From positions 186,001-250,000 of the forward strand of contig CAJNDS010002158.1 in NCBI GenBank assembly GCA_905221605.1: a DNA stretch of 64,000 nucleotides, written 5' to 3'. Source of the DNA: Symbiodinium natans. Taxonomy: Eukaryota; Sar; Dinophyceae; Suessiales; Symbiodiniaceae. Below, piece by piece: positions 51,439-61,624 of the stretch; the first letter of the stretch is position 1; every line of letters begins with the position of its first letter. A program made the translations under genes and the position numbers. The notes below the pieces were generated by a model. That model did no database searches. It had not been told where the DNA came from and was given only the letters and a program-made list of their open reading frames with translations.

Positions 51439-54400
51439 TCTCTACTACTCCCTGAGCCCCTTCTCTGCTCAACCGGCAAGGGCCAACCCTAGCCGCCTGC
51501 TCGGCCGTCTTCACGCCGTCGTCGAAGTCTTCCGCGAGGACCTGCGACGAAGCTTAGGTCTGCAGCGCAGGCAACGACATGAACCAAAGGCTTAGCATTT
51601 CGGAAGGCTTTAGGGGGTTTCGGATTCAGGGCCAGGTTAGGTCTGCAGATCTTAGACAGCCGCGCGGCATGACTATTCGAGTTTCCCTAAACCCAAAACC
51701 AGCCATCAAGAAGAGCCTAGCTCTCCAGTTTCGCTCCGAGACCGCGGTACCGTTTGCAAAGGGGGGTTCGGGTCGCTCCTCAACCCGAACCCGAAACCCC
51801 ACAAACTATCGCTCGATTCCCATGTCAGGCAGCTTCACTTCTTCGCGGCATTTGTCTACACGGCGTCTGCTAGGGCGCGAACGATCGAGCATCCCGATCT
51901 CAGAGTTGAGGCAGCTATCGCGCCCCTCACGAACAGGACCCCTAAACCCTAAACCCTAAACCCTAAACCCCCAATGACCTGAAGCCCGGAACCCGGGCCT
52001 GAGCCAGGGCCATAATGTGCAAGGCTTTGCCCATTCCTGAGCTGAGAATTCTGTGCAGACTGCTTCGGCTCTCTCCTCCTTCTTCTTCTTCCAAGGGGTA
52101 ACGGTTGTTGCGGGTCTAAGAGCTGGCGGGGCTTTGGGAGGCCTAGGAGGTTTTTTCTGGGGTTCTTGAGTCTCATCATGGTCCCGGTGGTCCCATTAGG
52201 GCCCCAGAGACGCTGCCTCACCCGAAAACGAACTAAGTTCTCCAACCCCCCAGCACGTCTGTAAGCCCAGCATCTCAAGACCTCAAACCCTCTACATGCA
52301 TACTCTGCCCAATCCCTAAGCTCAAGCCATGGGGCCCTTCTTGTCCGCAGCTTCCTTGTTTCGGAGCTTTAGGGGGTTTAGGGAGTGTTTAGGACCTTCA
52401 GAGTTTGGGGCTTCGGGTGAGTTGGGCTTTGCTGGTTTGGGGGGCAGGGGGTGTAGGAGCTTTAGTGAGTTGAGGGGCCTCTATGATCTAAGCGCGAGGA
52501 CCCACGCAAGCACGGGCCCAGATGTGGTGTAAGTTCTATTCTATACCTGCCAAGGCATGGTATTCCATCCTGACCTTGCAATTTGTAGGAAAGCTCCGAC
52601 AGACGCAAAGAACCTTAGAAGACCCCAACATTGCAGTGTTGCGGCCTCATAGAGTCGGTACGACTCCTGCGCGTACGCGTATGAGTCCTGGACGGGGCAG
52701 TGGGGGCCGCGGGGTTGGGGCCTTGGAGCGCACTGGCCGAGTGAGTATATTCACATTTAAGCACAATAAGCCTCTAACAGGTCCGGAAAAGGTTGACTGG
52801 GACTTGGGTTTGAGTGGGGTTGTGGGTTGAGCAGCCCGGCCTGGGGGGCTTGTGCCATATGCTAGACCCCCCTTTCTAAGGGGTCTCTCTCTACGAAAAG
52901 GTTCTTTGTAGTGTAGGGTGCCAGATAACAAACAGGGTGGGACATTTAGGCAACCCCCCTATATGTCCCGAACCCTGAGACGGCCAACGGCCACACTCTT
53001 CAGACCCGAACCAAGCCAAGTGGGCAGCCGAGGCACGTCGTTCATCCGGAGCTTAATGGCTGCATTCGCTTGGACGAAAACGGCGGTTGCTTCAACCTCG
53101 AGGGCACAAGCAAAGTTGAGGGCGGCCTACGGTGCTACAGTGTTCGTGGAGAATCTCGCAATGTAGGCTGCCCAAAGTATGCAGGTCTTTGAGGAGAAGA
53201 AGCCAACGAGACAGAGGCATTCGCACAACCAACCCAAGGGGATCCGAAGTCTGGGCCCTCAATTTGGTCCCCTGCTACACAACCCTTCTATACACTGTAC
53301 ATAGTAAGTGCCCAGACTTCGGATCCCTTTAAATCCCTTCAAACAAGGTTAAGGGACCATGTTAAGGGCCCATTGTTCCAACCTTAGAAACCCTGCTTAT
53401 GCCCGCAGACGCATGGTTGGTTGGAGAAGTTCCCCATAAACCCTTTAGGGCTCAGGGATGATCAGGGCCTTGTCTCTCACGTCTCGCGCTGGGCAGGTGT
53501 GCTGTAAACCCTAAACCCTAAACACCCCTAAACCCTAAAGAACCCTAAACACCCCTAAATCAAACCCGAAACCGAAACATCCCTAAGCCCTATAGGCCTA
53601 AGCTGACCATGGGGCCTTCTTGTCGCCCGCTTGCTTCGCCAGCTCCTTGGACTTGTTCAAGTCCTCGTGCCCGGAGACTTACAGAATGCCGCTGCCCTTC
53701 GGCCCTTACCCCCCATCCTAGGCTTTAGGGTTTTTGGTTGTAGGGTTTAGGGTTGAGGGTTTTTTTGGTTTTAGGGTTTAGGGTTTAGGGTTTTTTTTGC
53801 CACCCGCCTAGCAGACCGGGTTTAGGGTTTAGGGTTTAGGGTTTAGGGTTTAGGGTTTAGGGTTTAGGGTTTAGGGTTTAGGGTTTAGGGTTTAGGGTTT
53901 AACCCTAAACCCTAAACCCTAAACCCTAAACCCTAAACCCTAAACCCTAAACCCTAAACCCTAAACCTCCCCCAAAAAAAGGCGCCACTCCTCGATGGCT
54001 TCGCCTCGCTTCTTGCCACCTGTGGCGATTGGGCTCAGCTTTCAGGTGTTGGGCTTAGGATTTGTTTTTGTTTTTTGTTTCTTAGGGTTTTAGGGGTTTT
54101 AGGGGCTTTAGGGATTTGGAGGTTTGAGGGTTCGGGGCTTGAGGATATTTTGTTTGAGTACGTTTTTCACAGGCCCCACCATCCCAAAGCCTCCCACCGC
54201 CTAAGGTAAGGGTCCCATCTAAGGGAGGGTATGTGGGGTTGTTCGGAATGGGCCCTTGGTAGAAACCTTTGATAGACTGTCCCTTTAAGATTAAGACAGT
54301 GGCCCTAAGAAACCAACTCTCAACCCCAAACCCTAAACCCGAAACCCTAAACCCCCAAACCCCAAACCCCAAACCACCTCGCTTGTTGTAGTTGATCTCG

Positions 54401-56187
54401 CCGGCCGCCAGGAGCCTGAGGGGCGGGGTGCAGAGCCCAACGTGGGTTGAGAATTAGGGTTTAGGGTTCTGAACCCTAAACCCAAACCCATCCCGAACCC
54501 TGAACCCTAACCCATCCCGAACCCCGAACCCAGAACCATCCTGAACCCAACGCCATCAACGCCCCCAAGCCCTGAACCAGCTCCCTTTCTCTACTTCCGA
54601 CCCTTGGCTCCATATGGCTCGGCCCCCCAAACCTCATGGGAGTTTGGGGCCCCCTATAATGAACCCCCTAAATAGTACGATTCCCTTATACTAGGGACCC
54701 CAATAAGGTACCCCTAGTCTCGGAGAAACCCCTTCATGGGCCGAGAGTCATCACCGCCTCTCCGCGCTTGTCGCCGGCCTGGAGCGTCCAAGGTACCGCC
54801 GGAATCAGAGGGTTTCTAGCTTTGAAGAGGGGCCCCGAGGCTTGCCACGGTTAACGGGAGCTAGTAGGGTTCACAAACTCACAACATATGGTTCATGGGG
54901 TGGAGAGGGTTCGTGGGGTTCCTATGGTCAGAAGGGCAATGGGGTCATCTGCCTTCAATTCAGTTTTGGGTTCTTGGGCAGGTATAAAATGGAATGAAAG
55001 GAAGCCTTTCCGTCCAGACCGCTTCAGGCCACGCACGACTAGAGCCACGAGCATAGTCTCAGCGTGCTCTGGTACACTTGGGCATTTCCCGAGAAAGGAG
55101 TTCCCTTTCATACCCCAAACAGAAAACGAATCCCCCGAGAGTAACCAAAAAAGGGCACACCTGTTCTCGGAAAGTTTTGCTTTGAACGTGTGCGCTTTGT
55201 GTGCTTACTGCCCTTGCGGGGTGGGTGGGAGGGCCCTGCCAAGGGAAGGCTATTGCAAGTGATGGTTTAGGGTTTAGGATTCAGGGTTTAGGGCTTTTTC
55301 CCACCCGTGTCGCATGCGTTTTACGGCGAAAAGTTCAGATTGCACTTCGGCCCTAGTTCTGGTTCAAACTGCTGGGATTCAATGTGTCAGGGTTGGTGCT
55401 GCAGGGTGCCGGGAAGCAAAACAGCATAGTGCCACAACTAGAATGCATCAACACACCCCATGACCATCCCGACAACGTCCTCATGCTACACTCGACTCAC
55501 TGGGTTTAGGGTTTAGGGTTTAGGGTTTAGGGTTTAGGGTTTAGGGTTTAGGGTTTGGGGTTTAGGGTTTAGGGTTTAGGGTTTAGGGCTCTCCCGAGCA
55601 GAATACAGCCTGAGAGGGGAACTCCCCCTTCAGCAGAACCCGCCGCCCCTGCGCCTCTTTGAATTTTGCCGCCTCGTCCTTGGCCAAGGACTCGGCCGTA
55701 CTGAGAGCTGCCTTCGCCATGCCGACTTCTTAGTTAAACCCTAAGGCCCTAAACCCTAAACCCTAAACCCTAAACCGTAAGAACTTAGCGGTTGGGGCAG
55801 GTGGTTCCGAATGCTGGGCCCATGCGCCCCTCGACCAGGGTGCATGATTCAGATCAGGCCCTTTTCTCCCCAAAAAACCCTCAACCGCCAAGCCGAGATG
55901 AAACCACGAAGCCCTGGGACCCTATAAGCCCCAAACCCGCCCTCCGAAGGCAAGCCGCTTGCAATCTATGCACATCCTGGGTTCGTTCAACCCTAAACCC
56001 TAAACCCTAAACCCTAAACCCTAAACCCTAAACCCTAAACCCTAAACCCTAAACCCTAAACCCTAAATAAACCCTAAACCCTAAACCAGCTCCATGGGGT
56101 TTCCGGGTGCCTTGATCTCTTTGGTCTTGTCTTCCTCCGCACTTCGCAGCACGTCCGCCTGAATGCGGTACGCTAGGACCATCATTC
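50222..56187 (-). CDS. TPR-repeat protein A (many micro-exons)
   Basis: Proposed exons: 56187..56111, 55711..55644, 54778..54742, 54415..54378, 54019..53994, 53663..53616, 53126..53037, 52687..52646, 52354..52336, 52036..51999, 51541..51497, 50934..50893, 50386..50312, 50272..50222 (stop TAG). From 53.66 kb to the stop every junction I could read is phase-consistent except one: a TPR turn may be missing between 53.04 and 52.69 kb. The product is a run of TPR helices (AGDKK|AALNFACALE, SYRLYE|EAADKKG, ALHIMALAQ|VLAEDFDD). Distinct from TPR-B but of the same style, so the two could be old tandem relatives. Function beyond protein binding is unknown. Confidence 0.7.
50312..50386 (-). CDS. TPR-A exon (AFELFIIAHYYLTRKMGREA)
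   Basis: 75 nt, ending IPYAE; acceptor CTGCCTCAG|GCC, GT donor GAG|GTCGG. Helix A, turn and helix B. Confidence 0.7.
50893..50934 (-). CDS. TPR-A exon (ALALFREMSLRKLE)
   Basis: 42 nt; acceptor TGCTGGCAG|GCG, GT donor GAG|GTCGG. Typical TPR helix B. Confidence 0.65.
51370..51450 (+). repeat. (CT)n microsatellite
   Basis: CT-rich run in the TPR-A intron downstream of the 51.5-kb exon. Confidence 0.95.
51497..51541 (-). CDS. TPR-A exon (VLAEDFDDGVKTAEQ)
   Basis: 45 nt; acceptor CGTCGCAG|GTC, GC donor CAG|GCGGC. Continued by ALALFREM in phase 0. Confidence 0.65.
51999..52036 (-). CDS. TPR-A micro-exon (MGKALHIMALAQ)
   Basis: 38 nt; acceptor CAGCTCAG|GA, GC donor CAG|GCCCGG. Helix A, continued by VLAEDFDD. 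Confidence 0.6.
52336..52354 (-). CDS. TPR-A micro-exon of 19 nt (EAADKK)
   Basis: Acceptor GAAACAAG|GAA, GC donor AAGG|GCCCC. The join on both sides (SYRLYE|EAADKKG|MGKALHIM) gives a perfect TPR turn, which is the evidence for so short an exon. Confidence 0.55.
52646..52687 (-). CDS. TPR-A exon (DSYAYAQESYRLYE)
   Basis: 42 nt; acceptor CCGTCCAG|GAC, GC donor GAG|GCCGC. Helix B, continued by EAADKKG in the 19-nt exon. Confidence 0.65.
53037..53126 (-). CDS. TPR-A exon (AALNFACALEVEATAVFVQA)
   Basis: 90 nt, ending NAAIKLRMND; acceptor CACCGTAG|GCC, GT donor GAC|GTGCC. Full TPR helix pair. Confidence 0.65.
53238..53327. mobile_element. Inverted-repeat element with 18-bp perfect ends
   Basis: 90 bp; GGGATCCGAAGTCTGGGC at 53238-53255 and its exact reverse complement at 53310-53327. 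One related end (GGGGATCCGAAGTATGGGC) occurs at about 42365-42383. Confidence 0.75.
53616..53663 (-). CDS. TPR-A exon (DLNKSKELAKQAGDKK)
   Basis: 48 nt; acceptor GGCACGAG|GAC, GC donor AAG|GCCCC; phase 0 both ends. Helix B and turn, continued by AALNFACALE. Confidence 0.7.
53818..53966. repeat. Head-to-head telomere-type palindrome
   Basis: About 11 TTTAGGG units join directly (TTTAACCC) to about 10 CCCTAAA units, a long perfect hairpin in a TPR-A intron. Confidence 0.95.
53994..54019 (-). CDS. TPR-A candidate micro-exon (GKKRGEAI)
   Basis: 26 nt; acceptor GCCACAG|GT, GA donor ATC|GAGG. Matches the turn motif seen elsewhere (GDKRGEA) but is very short. Confidence 0.35.
54378..54415 (-). CDS. 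TPR-A micro-exon (LLAAGEINYNKR)
   Basis: 38 nt; acceptor CCCCTCAG|G, GT donor CGAG|GTGGTTTGGGG that leads straight into telomere-like G-rich repeats. Helix A and turn of a TPR. Confidence 0.55.
54641..54740. mobile_element. 7-bp-duplicated element, family A copy 1
   Basis: Flanked by TCATGGG direct repeats. Starts AGTTTGGGGCCC, ends GGAGAAACCCCT; internal GATTCCCTTAT and CCCCAATAAGGTACCCC shared with the copy at 60035-60128. Confidence 0.7.
54742..54778 (-). CDS. TPR-A exon (AGDKRGEAVMTL)
   Basis: Acceptor GCTCCAG|GCC; a classic TPR turn (AGDKRGEA). Its 3' end lies at a 7-bp-duplicated element (54641-54740), and the donor is unsettled: direct joining to the next exon does not match phase. 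Confidence 0.55.
55502..55588 (+). repeat. Telomere-type array (TTTAGGG)
   Basis: About 12 units in the intron after the 55.7-kb exon. Confidence 0.95.
55644..55711 (-). CDS. TPR-A exon (AALSTAESLAKDEAAKFKEA)
   Basis: 68 nt, ending QG and two bases; acceptor GGCGAAG|GCA, GC donor GGGCG|GCGGG. Helical TPR sequence. Confidence 0.65.
55988..56085 (-). repeat. Telomere-type array (CCCTAAA)
   Basis: About 13 units in the intron between the first two TPR-A exons. Confidence 0.95.
56111..56187 (-). CDS. TPR-A exon (MMVLAYRIQADVLRSAEEDK)
   Basis: 77 nt, ending TKEIK; acceptor GCCGAG|GA, GC donor AAG|GCACCC. Joins KEIK|AALSTAES. Earlier exons were not found. Confidence 0.6.
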
Positions 56188-56189
56188 CT

Positions 56190-57770
56190 CGGCTGCGAAA
56201 GGACCCTAAACCCTAATCCCTAAACCCTAAACCCTAAACCCTACACATAGGTCTGACATGGGGGCTTCGGAATGGGGATTCAGAGCTAAGGGGTTCCTTT
56301 GTTCAGGACCACAAGCCGCCAGCCCAAAGCTCTCAACGTGAAAGCGTTGCTGAGTTTGGGTTTCAGGGTTCAGGGTTCAGGGTGCAGGGTTCAGGGTTCA
56401 GGGTTCAGGGTTTAAACAATCATACCACTTAAGCCCTTTAGGTCCCTCGGCGCTTAGACTAAGAACCCGGAGCAACCTACTGGGTTTGGCCACAGGGTTC
56501 AGAGTTTCGGGCTACACATCCAGGCCGCAACAGCCTTCAACCCTGATCTCGCACTCTCTCTTCCTCGCCCTTTCCGTCTCCCTCCTTGGAACCGGTTCAC
56601 TTGGCAAGTAGGTCGCTGTTATGAGGCGCACTGCAGAGGGAAGGGATATTGAACCTTGCCGAATTAGCCGAGCAGCTGAGGGTATCGGCGACGCCCGTCG
56701 GGTGCTTGCAGGCCTGGCCGCGAAGGTGGCGACTTCTGGGGCCTAGGGCCTTAGGGTGCCTGGGATGGGAGGAATAAGAAGCTTAGAGCTTCAGGGTTTT
56801 GTGGCTTCAAAAGCACTTAAGCTGCGGGGTGGGGTCTGATTCCGCGCCTTAGGGTTGTGGGTTCAGATGGGTGGACTGGGCGGCGGGCCGCTGAAGCCAA
56901 GCCTGCAGTACCGTGGTTTTCTTGCCAATGTGCCTTCATCCGGGCCCTTCGCCCGAAATCCTAAAATGCAAGTACCCCTCTACGCCTTCAAGCAGACAAG
57001 AGAGGAAGCCTCGGCACCTGGTCGCTGCTTCACTCGATGATGCTCCACGAGGTGCTCCAAACATACAGAAGGCGTACTACAGCAGTGTGCCGAAAGGAAA
57101 CCACAATACAGAGACATCATCCTGCTGCCTGGGGTTTCAAGGGATATGTAGGCAAATTAGGCATAAAGGGTGTAGGTCTTAAATCTGAAAAGACAGTTTA
57201 GGCAACTTAGGCAAAAGCGCGTGGGTCTTCAATTGAGGTGATTCTTGTACACCCAGCGTCTCCAAGCCCAAGCCTTGAACTTCTCGAGGGCATCTTTCGA
57301 GTGAGACATGCAGCCATCGACGTCCTACCAAGGCTTTGGGGATCTTTGCGCGCTGAGAGAGAGCCTAGAGGTTTAGGGGGGCTGGGAACTTACGGGGGTT
57401 CGGAATGGACAATGCTCCAAAACCCCTAAACCCGACTTGCTCCTGTGGCGTTTAGGGCGCTCTTCACGTTAGCACAGGAAAGGTTTGAGAGAAGCAGAAG
57501 TAGTTTAGGGCTTATATAGGGGTTTTGGCTTTAAGGTTCGTGCTGGTCATCCCCTTGCCGATACACTACACTCTACTGCTCATGATGACAAGCCCGTCCT
57601 CCTTGTCTAGCCTCCCCTCCGCTGCGACGAAGGCCAAGCAGCCCTCCTTTTCCTTGGGGGAGGCCTTCGGATTCGCCGCCAGCTCACCTCAAGAGGCAGC
57701 AGAGCGTGTAGTTAGCCTGCACACACGTGGCTCAAATAGACGTTCGGGGCTTCGGGCTTGATCCAATCAT
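56190..57770. other. No secure gene
   Basis: TTCAGGG cluster at 56360-56412. A plus-strand frame at 56680-56745 (AAEGIGDARRVLAGLAAKVA) looks protein-like but lacks support. Confidence 0.35.
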
Positions 57771-57774
57771 TCAC

Positions 57775-58545
57775 TTATGTACGCAACAGCCTCTAATATT
57801 TCATATAAGTATATAATACTATACTAATAAGGAAGAAAACGTAGCATACCATGATATACTGATTACCATAATGGTATAAACGAATAAATAAATCAACATA
57901 TATACTTATATGTGAATATAAGGATATCAAAATATAAAACATTTTTTATAATAAAAAAAATATATTGATTTAATAATAAAAAATGTAAGGAATAATGTCA
58001 TAATATAATAATGGTATAAGCATAAAAATAATTTAATAATGCCATGATAGGGTAGTATAATCTAATAAAAATAATAATAATAATAATAATAATAACAATA
58101 ATAATAGTATAACATCATAATCTAATAATGTAATATTAAAAAGCTGGAACATTATAAACATATATTAGTAAAATAAAAAATGTAATTGAATAATTCTAAC
58201 ACACATACACATATGTATATAGATAAATGTAAATACATAAATGTATATATAGTATACAGTGAAACACTACTATGATAAATAACACGTTAATGATACAATA
58301 TAATAGCGTAATACTATAATAATAATATAATGCTAAAATAATATAACGATATACCAATCTCTCTCTCGATATACCAATATAAGCATATATTCATTTCACA
58401 ACATAAAAAATATAGATGTGTATATATATATATATACATTAGTGAATGAATGAGTACTGAGCTAGTATATAGTAATATAATATAAGAGTGGAATAATATA
58501 AGTCTTATTATTTTAATATAGTATCAGAAACGGCTGCTGATGGTT
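57775..58545. other. AT-rich island 2, no coding frame
   Basis: About 770 bases rich in ATAATA, TATATA and AATAAT words, free of telomere-type units and of open frames. It ends about 90 bases before a CCCTAAA array. Origin unknown: satellite, organelle fragment or an AT-rich structural element. Confidence 0.6.
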
Positions 58546-58637
58546 TCAGTGGTTCGTATCTGCACTGTCACGCATGCTGACGGAACGAATCAGAAGATAT
58601 CCTCGGCATATCATGTATAGCTGTAAGCCGACTGAAG

Positions 58638-58726
58638 GCCGTAAACCCTAAACCCTAAACCCTAAACCCTAAACCCTAAACCCTAAACCCTAAACCCTAA
58701 ACCCTAAACCCTAAACCCTAAACCAT
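58638..58726 (-). repeat. Telomere-type array (CCCTAAA)
   Basis: Twelve perfect units directly after the AT-rich island. Confidence 0.95.
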
Positions 58727-59450
58727 CCTTTGCAAGGCTAGCCTTGAGCCTGCCCTACCCTATGCCTAGATCTGATCGAACAAACCACCCTCTCTAATCA
58801 AAGCCTACAAGTCCTGAGAGCTAAATCCCAAAAGTTTCAATCAAGCACCCCATTCCCCTGCGCAGTGCGCTCCTGTCTGTCTGAGATTTGCAAGGCCGGG
58901 CGTCTGTAGTAGTCTGCGAGGCCATTGAACCTTGAGAGTGGCGCTGAGCAACGGCATACCAAAAGAGGATGACTGGCTGCAAGTCTGCAGGCATGTCATT
59001 GGGGGGGAAGAGAAGCGCCTTCAAGTGGATTCTGCTGGTCCCTTAGGGGATTCTCCCAAGGCCGAACCACCCAAGTCCTATCAATCATTCATCCTACAGA
59101 CCCTGAGCCCCGTACGCCAGCTCCAGCGCTCCATTTGCCTCTTGAACTGACATGCTGCTCACCTGGGTCGTGGCCAGAGCCGGGCACTGTTCTCCGAAAA
59201 CTTCTTCATCTCGGGACTTCGGCTCCAACCCTAAAAAGCCCTCAACTCCGAACCGCTGAGGAGTCGCCCTAAACCCTAAACCCTAAACCCTAAACCCCAA
59301 ACCCCAAACCCTAAATCCTCTTGAGTCCCCCCTGCCTGCACAAGAGGGCGGTCCAGGCACTGCCGTGAAAAAAGGAGGCTACCCGGGCGCCCTTCCCTCG
59401 GGGCGGCTGAGAGCCCAAAGCAAGATGCCGCGGAGGTTAGGCCAAACCAA

Positions 59451-59535
59451 GGGTTTAGGGTTTAGGGTTTAGGGTTTAGGGTTTAGGGTTTAGGGTTTAG
59501 GGTTTAGGGTTTAGGGTTTAGGGTTTAGGGTTTCG
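59451..59535 (+). repeat. Telomere-type array (TTTAGGG)
   Basis: Twelve units. Confidence 0.95.
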
Positions 59536-60034
59536 TCTAAGGGGGTCTGCACTTGAAGGTTCATGGGTAGCTTAATAAGTAGGGTAGCAGCACCTTTCAT
59601 AACACGAACTCGCCCGACCTACCCTAGTAAGGTTGGAGGGTTGGTAGAGTCCCCAGACAGCGTGCGCAAGACCCTGACAAGCCTCGACCCTGCTCAGGAT
59701 CTCAGGTACACCTCTTCCCCTTCATGCTCAACGGTCAGCAATGCTCTGCCTCAGAAGTTCGTCAGTTCTACCCTTCAACCCCTCCTCCTCTCGCTCCTCC
59801 CAGCTTTCTGGGGGCGCATCGCCTCCTACAAGCACAACTCGGGGGTGGAGAACTCTATAGGGGCACTCTTGAGGGGTGAAGCAGTCACCCCGGGTGCTCG
59901 GGACAGGTCGACACAGTCGGTATGAAGAGGTGACGTCAAGGGCTGCCTCTGCTGCGGCAAGACAACATTAGGAACCTAGCAGAGCAAGAAAACATGAACT
60001 CCTCAGGTCGGCAGCTCAACTTGAAAGATGTGGG

Positions 60035-60128
60035 AGTTTACGAACCCCTAAAATAGACCCCAAATATATAGTAGGATTCCCTATTCATAATGACCCCAAC
60101 AAGGTACCCCCTATTTTCGGAAACCCCC
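60035..60128. mobile_element. 7-bp-duplicated element, family A copy 2
   Basis: 94 bp flanked by ATGTGGG (60028-60034 and 60129-60135). Starts AGTTTACGAACCCC, ends TTTTCGGAAACCCCC; shares ATTCCCTATTCATAAT and CCCCAACAAGGTACCCCC type segments with copy 1. Confidence 0.75.
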
Positions 60129-60146
60129 ATGTGGGCAGCACAACTC

Positions 60147-60278
60147 CTGAAAGCTGGGGAAAGATTCCTTACACATCCGGACATCGACCGCCTTGCTGAG
60201 CAGAGGCGGGGGGTCCCAGGCCCTTTTGCGTCCTTCGTCGGCCTCCGCCTCATCTGCAAGATCGTCCTCGTCCTCGGC
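60147..60278 (-). CDS. Candidate acidic exon (AEDEDDLADEAEADEG)
   Basis: Acceptor CAGTCTAG|GCC; 44 codons continuing RKRAWDPPPLLSKAVDVRMC and KESFPSFQ. Acidic start then mixed sequence; strongly protein-like on this strand only. The frame runs into the 7-bp-duplicated element at 60035-60128. Function unknown. Confidence 0.55.
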
Positions 60279-60301
60279 CTAGACTGGTGTGGTGTGCGGG
60301 C

Positions 60302-60447
60302 TAGGGGTTTAGGGTTTAGGGTTTAGGGTTTAGGGTTTAGGGTTTAGGGTTTAGGGTTTAGGGTTTAGGGTTTAGGGTTTAGGGTTTAGGGTTTAGGGTT
60401 TAGGGTTTAGGGTTTAGGGTTTAGGGTTTAGGGTTTAGGGTTTTCTT
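60302..60447 (+). repeat. Telomere-type array (TTTAGGG), 20 units
   Basis: Starts about 24 bases from the acceptor of the 60.2-kb exon. Confidence 0.95.
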
Positions 60448-61531
60448 TTAGGGTTTAGGGTTTAGGGTTTAGAGTGTCGGGTTTAGGGTTTAGGGTTTTT
60501 TTGCCACCCGCTTAGCTGACCTCTCGGACGCTCTGCAGGGAACTGTCTGTGTCAAATCGCAACATCCTCCATCCAAGCCCCCATCCGAGCCTTGCACGAA
60601 ACAAACCCCTTCGGAAAATTCATTAACAGTTTTAGGGTTTAGGGTTTAGGGTTTAGGGTTTGGGGTTTAGGGTTTAGGGACCCTACACTGCCCTTCCATC
60701 ACAGCTTCGGATCTCTGGGAGCCCCTCAGCCCGAAGCCCTGAATCGATTCTCCCCTCCACCCATGCTTGGGCACCTCCTCCAGCCCCTCCGAGTCTGGAT
60801 CTCCTCCTCCGACTGCCTGGTGGCAGACTAGGATGCCAAGAAAGCCGCTTGAACTCGGAAAGGCCCCCTCCCAAGGCCGTACAAACAAGTGACGTCTGAA
60901 ACAGGTGCATGCCTAAGGACACTATAGCCCCTTCAGCTCCTAGTCCCGTCTACTCCTAAACAAACCTAAACCCTCAACCCTAAACTCCCTAAACCTCTGC
61001 CAAACTGGCACATGCATCCTCGGAGCCTCGTCATCAGAACCGTCGCCAGCCGCGGGTCGCAACCTGCAGGCGACAAAGGGTCTCTTGGGTTTTAGGGCTT
61101 TCGGGGTTTAGAACTTAGGGATTAACAGCCTATTCGCTCAGGGTTCGGGTTCGTTTGTGTAGGGCTTGAGTCACTTCGTCCGGTCGGCGGCAACAGTTGC
61201 GAATCGTTTCCCATCAGCGCTGTTCCGTCGTGGTGTCCGCGGCTGCGGCTTGGCAACTGCGGTCTTTGATAGTACGCATGCTCAAGTCGGCAAGCCAGCC
61301 GAAGCGTAGAAAGTCAAAGCCCTTCAAAAACTTGCCTCAAAAGGATGGCCCCTACAAGGGTCCTTATTCCTTTTGCACAGAGGGAGAAGAAGGGACAGAG
61401 CCGACCCACCTGCCTGAAAACCTCAAAACCCTCAACCCTGCTTCGTGTTGAACTCCTTTCCTGCAGGCCTGCGGCCTGGCTCCATGCTGGCCGGCGCACA
61501 TGATGCTGGCTTTCTTTGCAAGGGTTTGGGG

Positions 61532-61624
61532 CTGAGGGCTGTGAGGGCTGTGAGGGCTGTGAGGGCTTTGAGGGCTGTGAGGGCTGTGAGGGCTGTGAGG
61601 GCTGTGAGGGCTGTGAGGGCTTTA
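61532..61624 (+). repeat. 9-bp minisatellite GGGCTGTGA
   Basis: About 10 units, some GGGCTTTGA. Gives repeated AVR or ALT frames that are unlikely to be coding. Confidence 0.95.
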
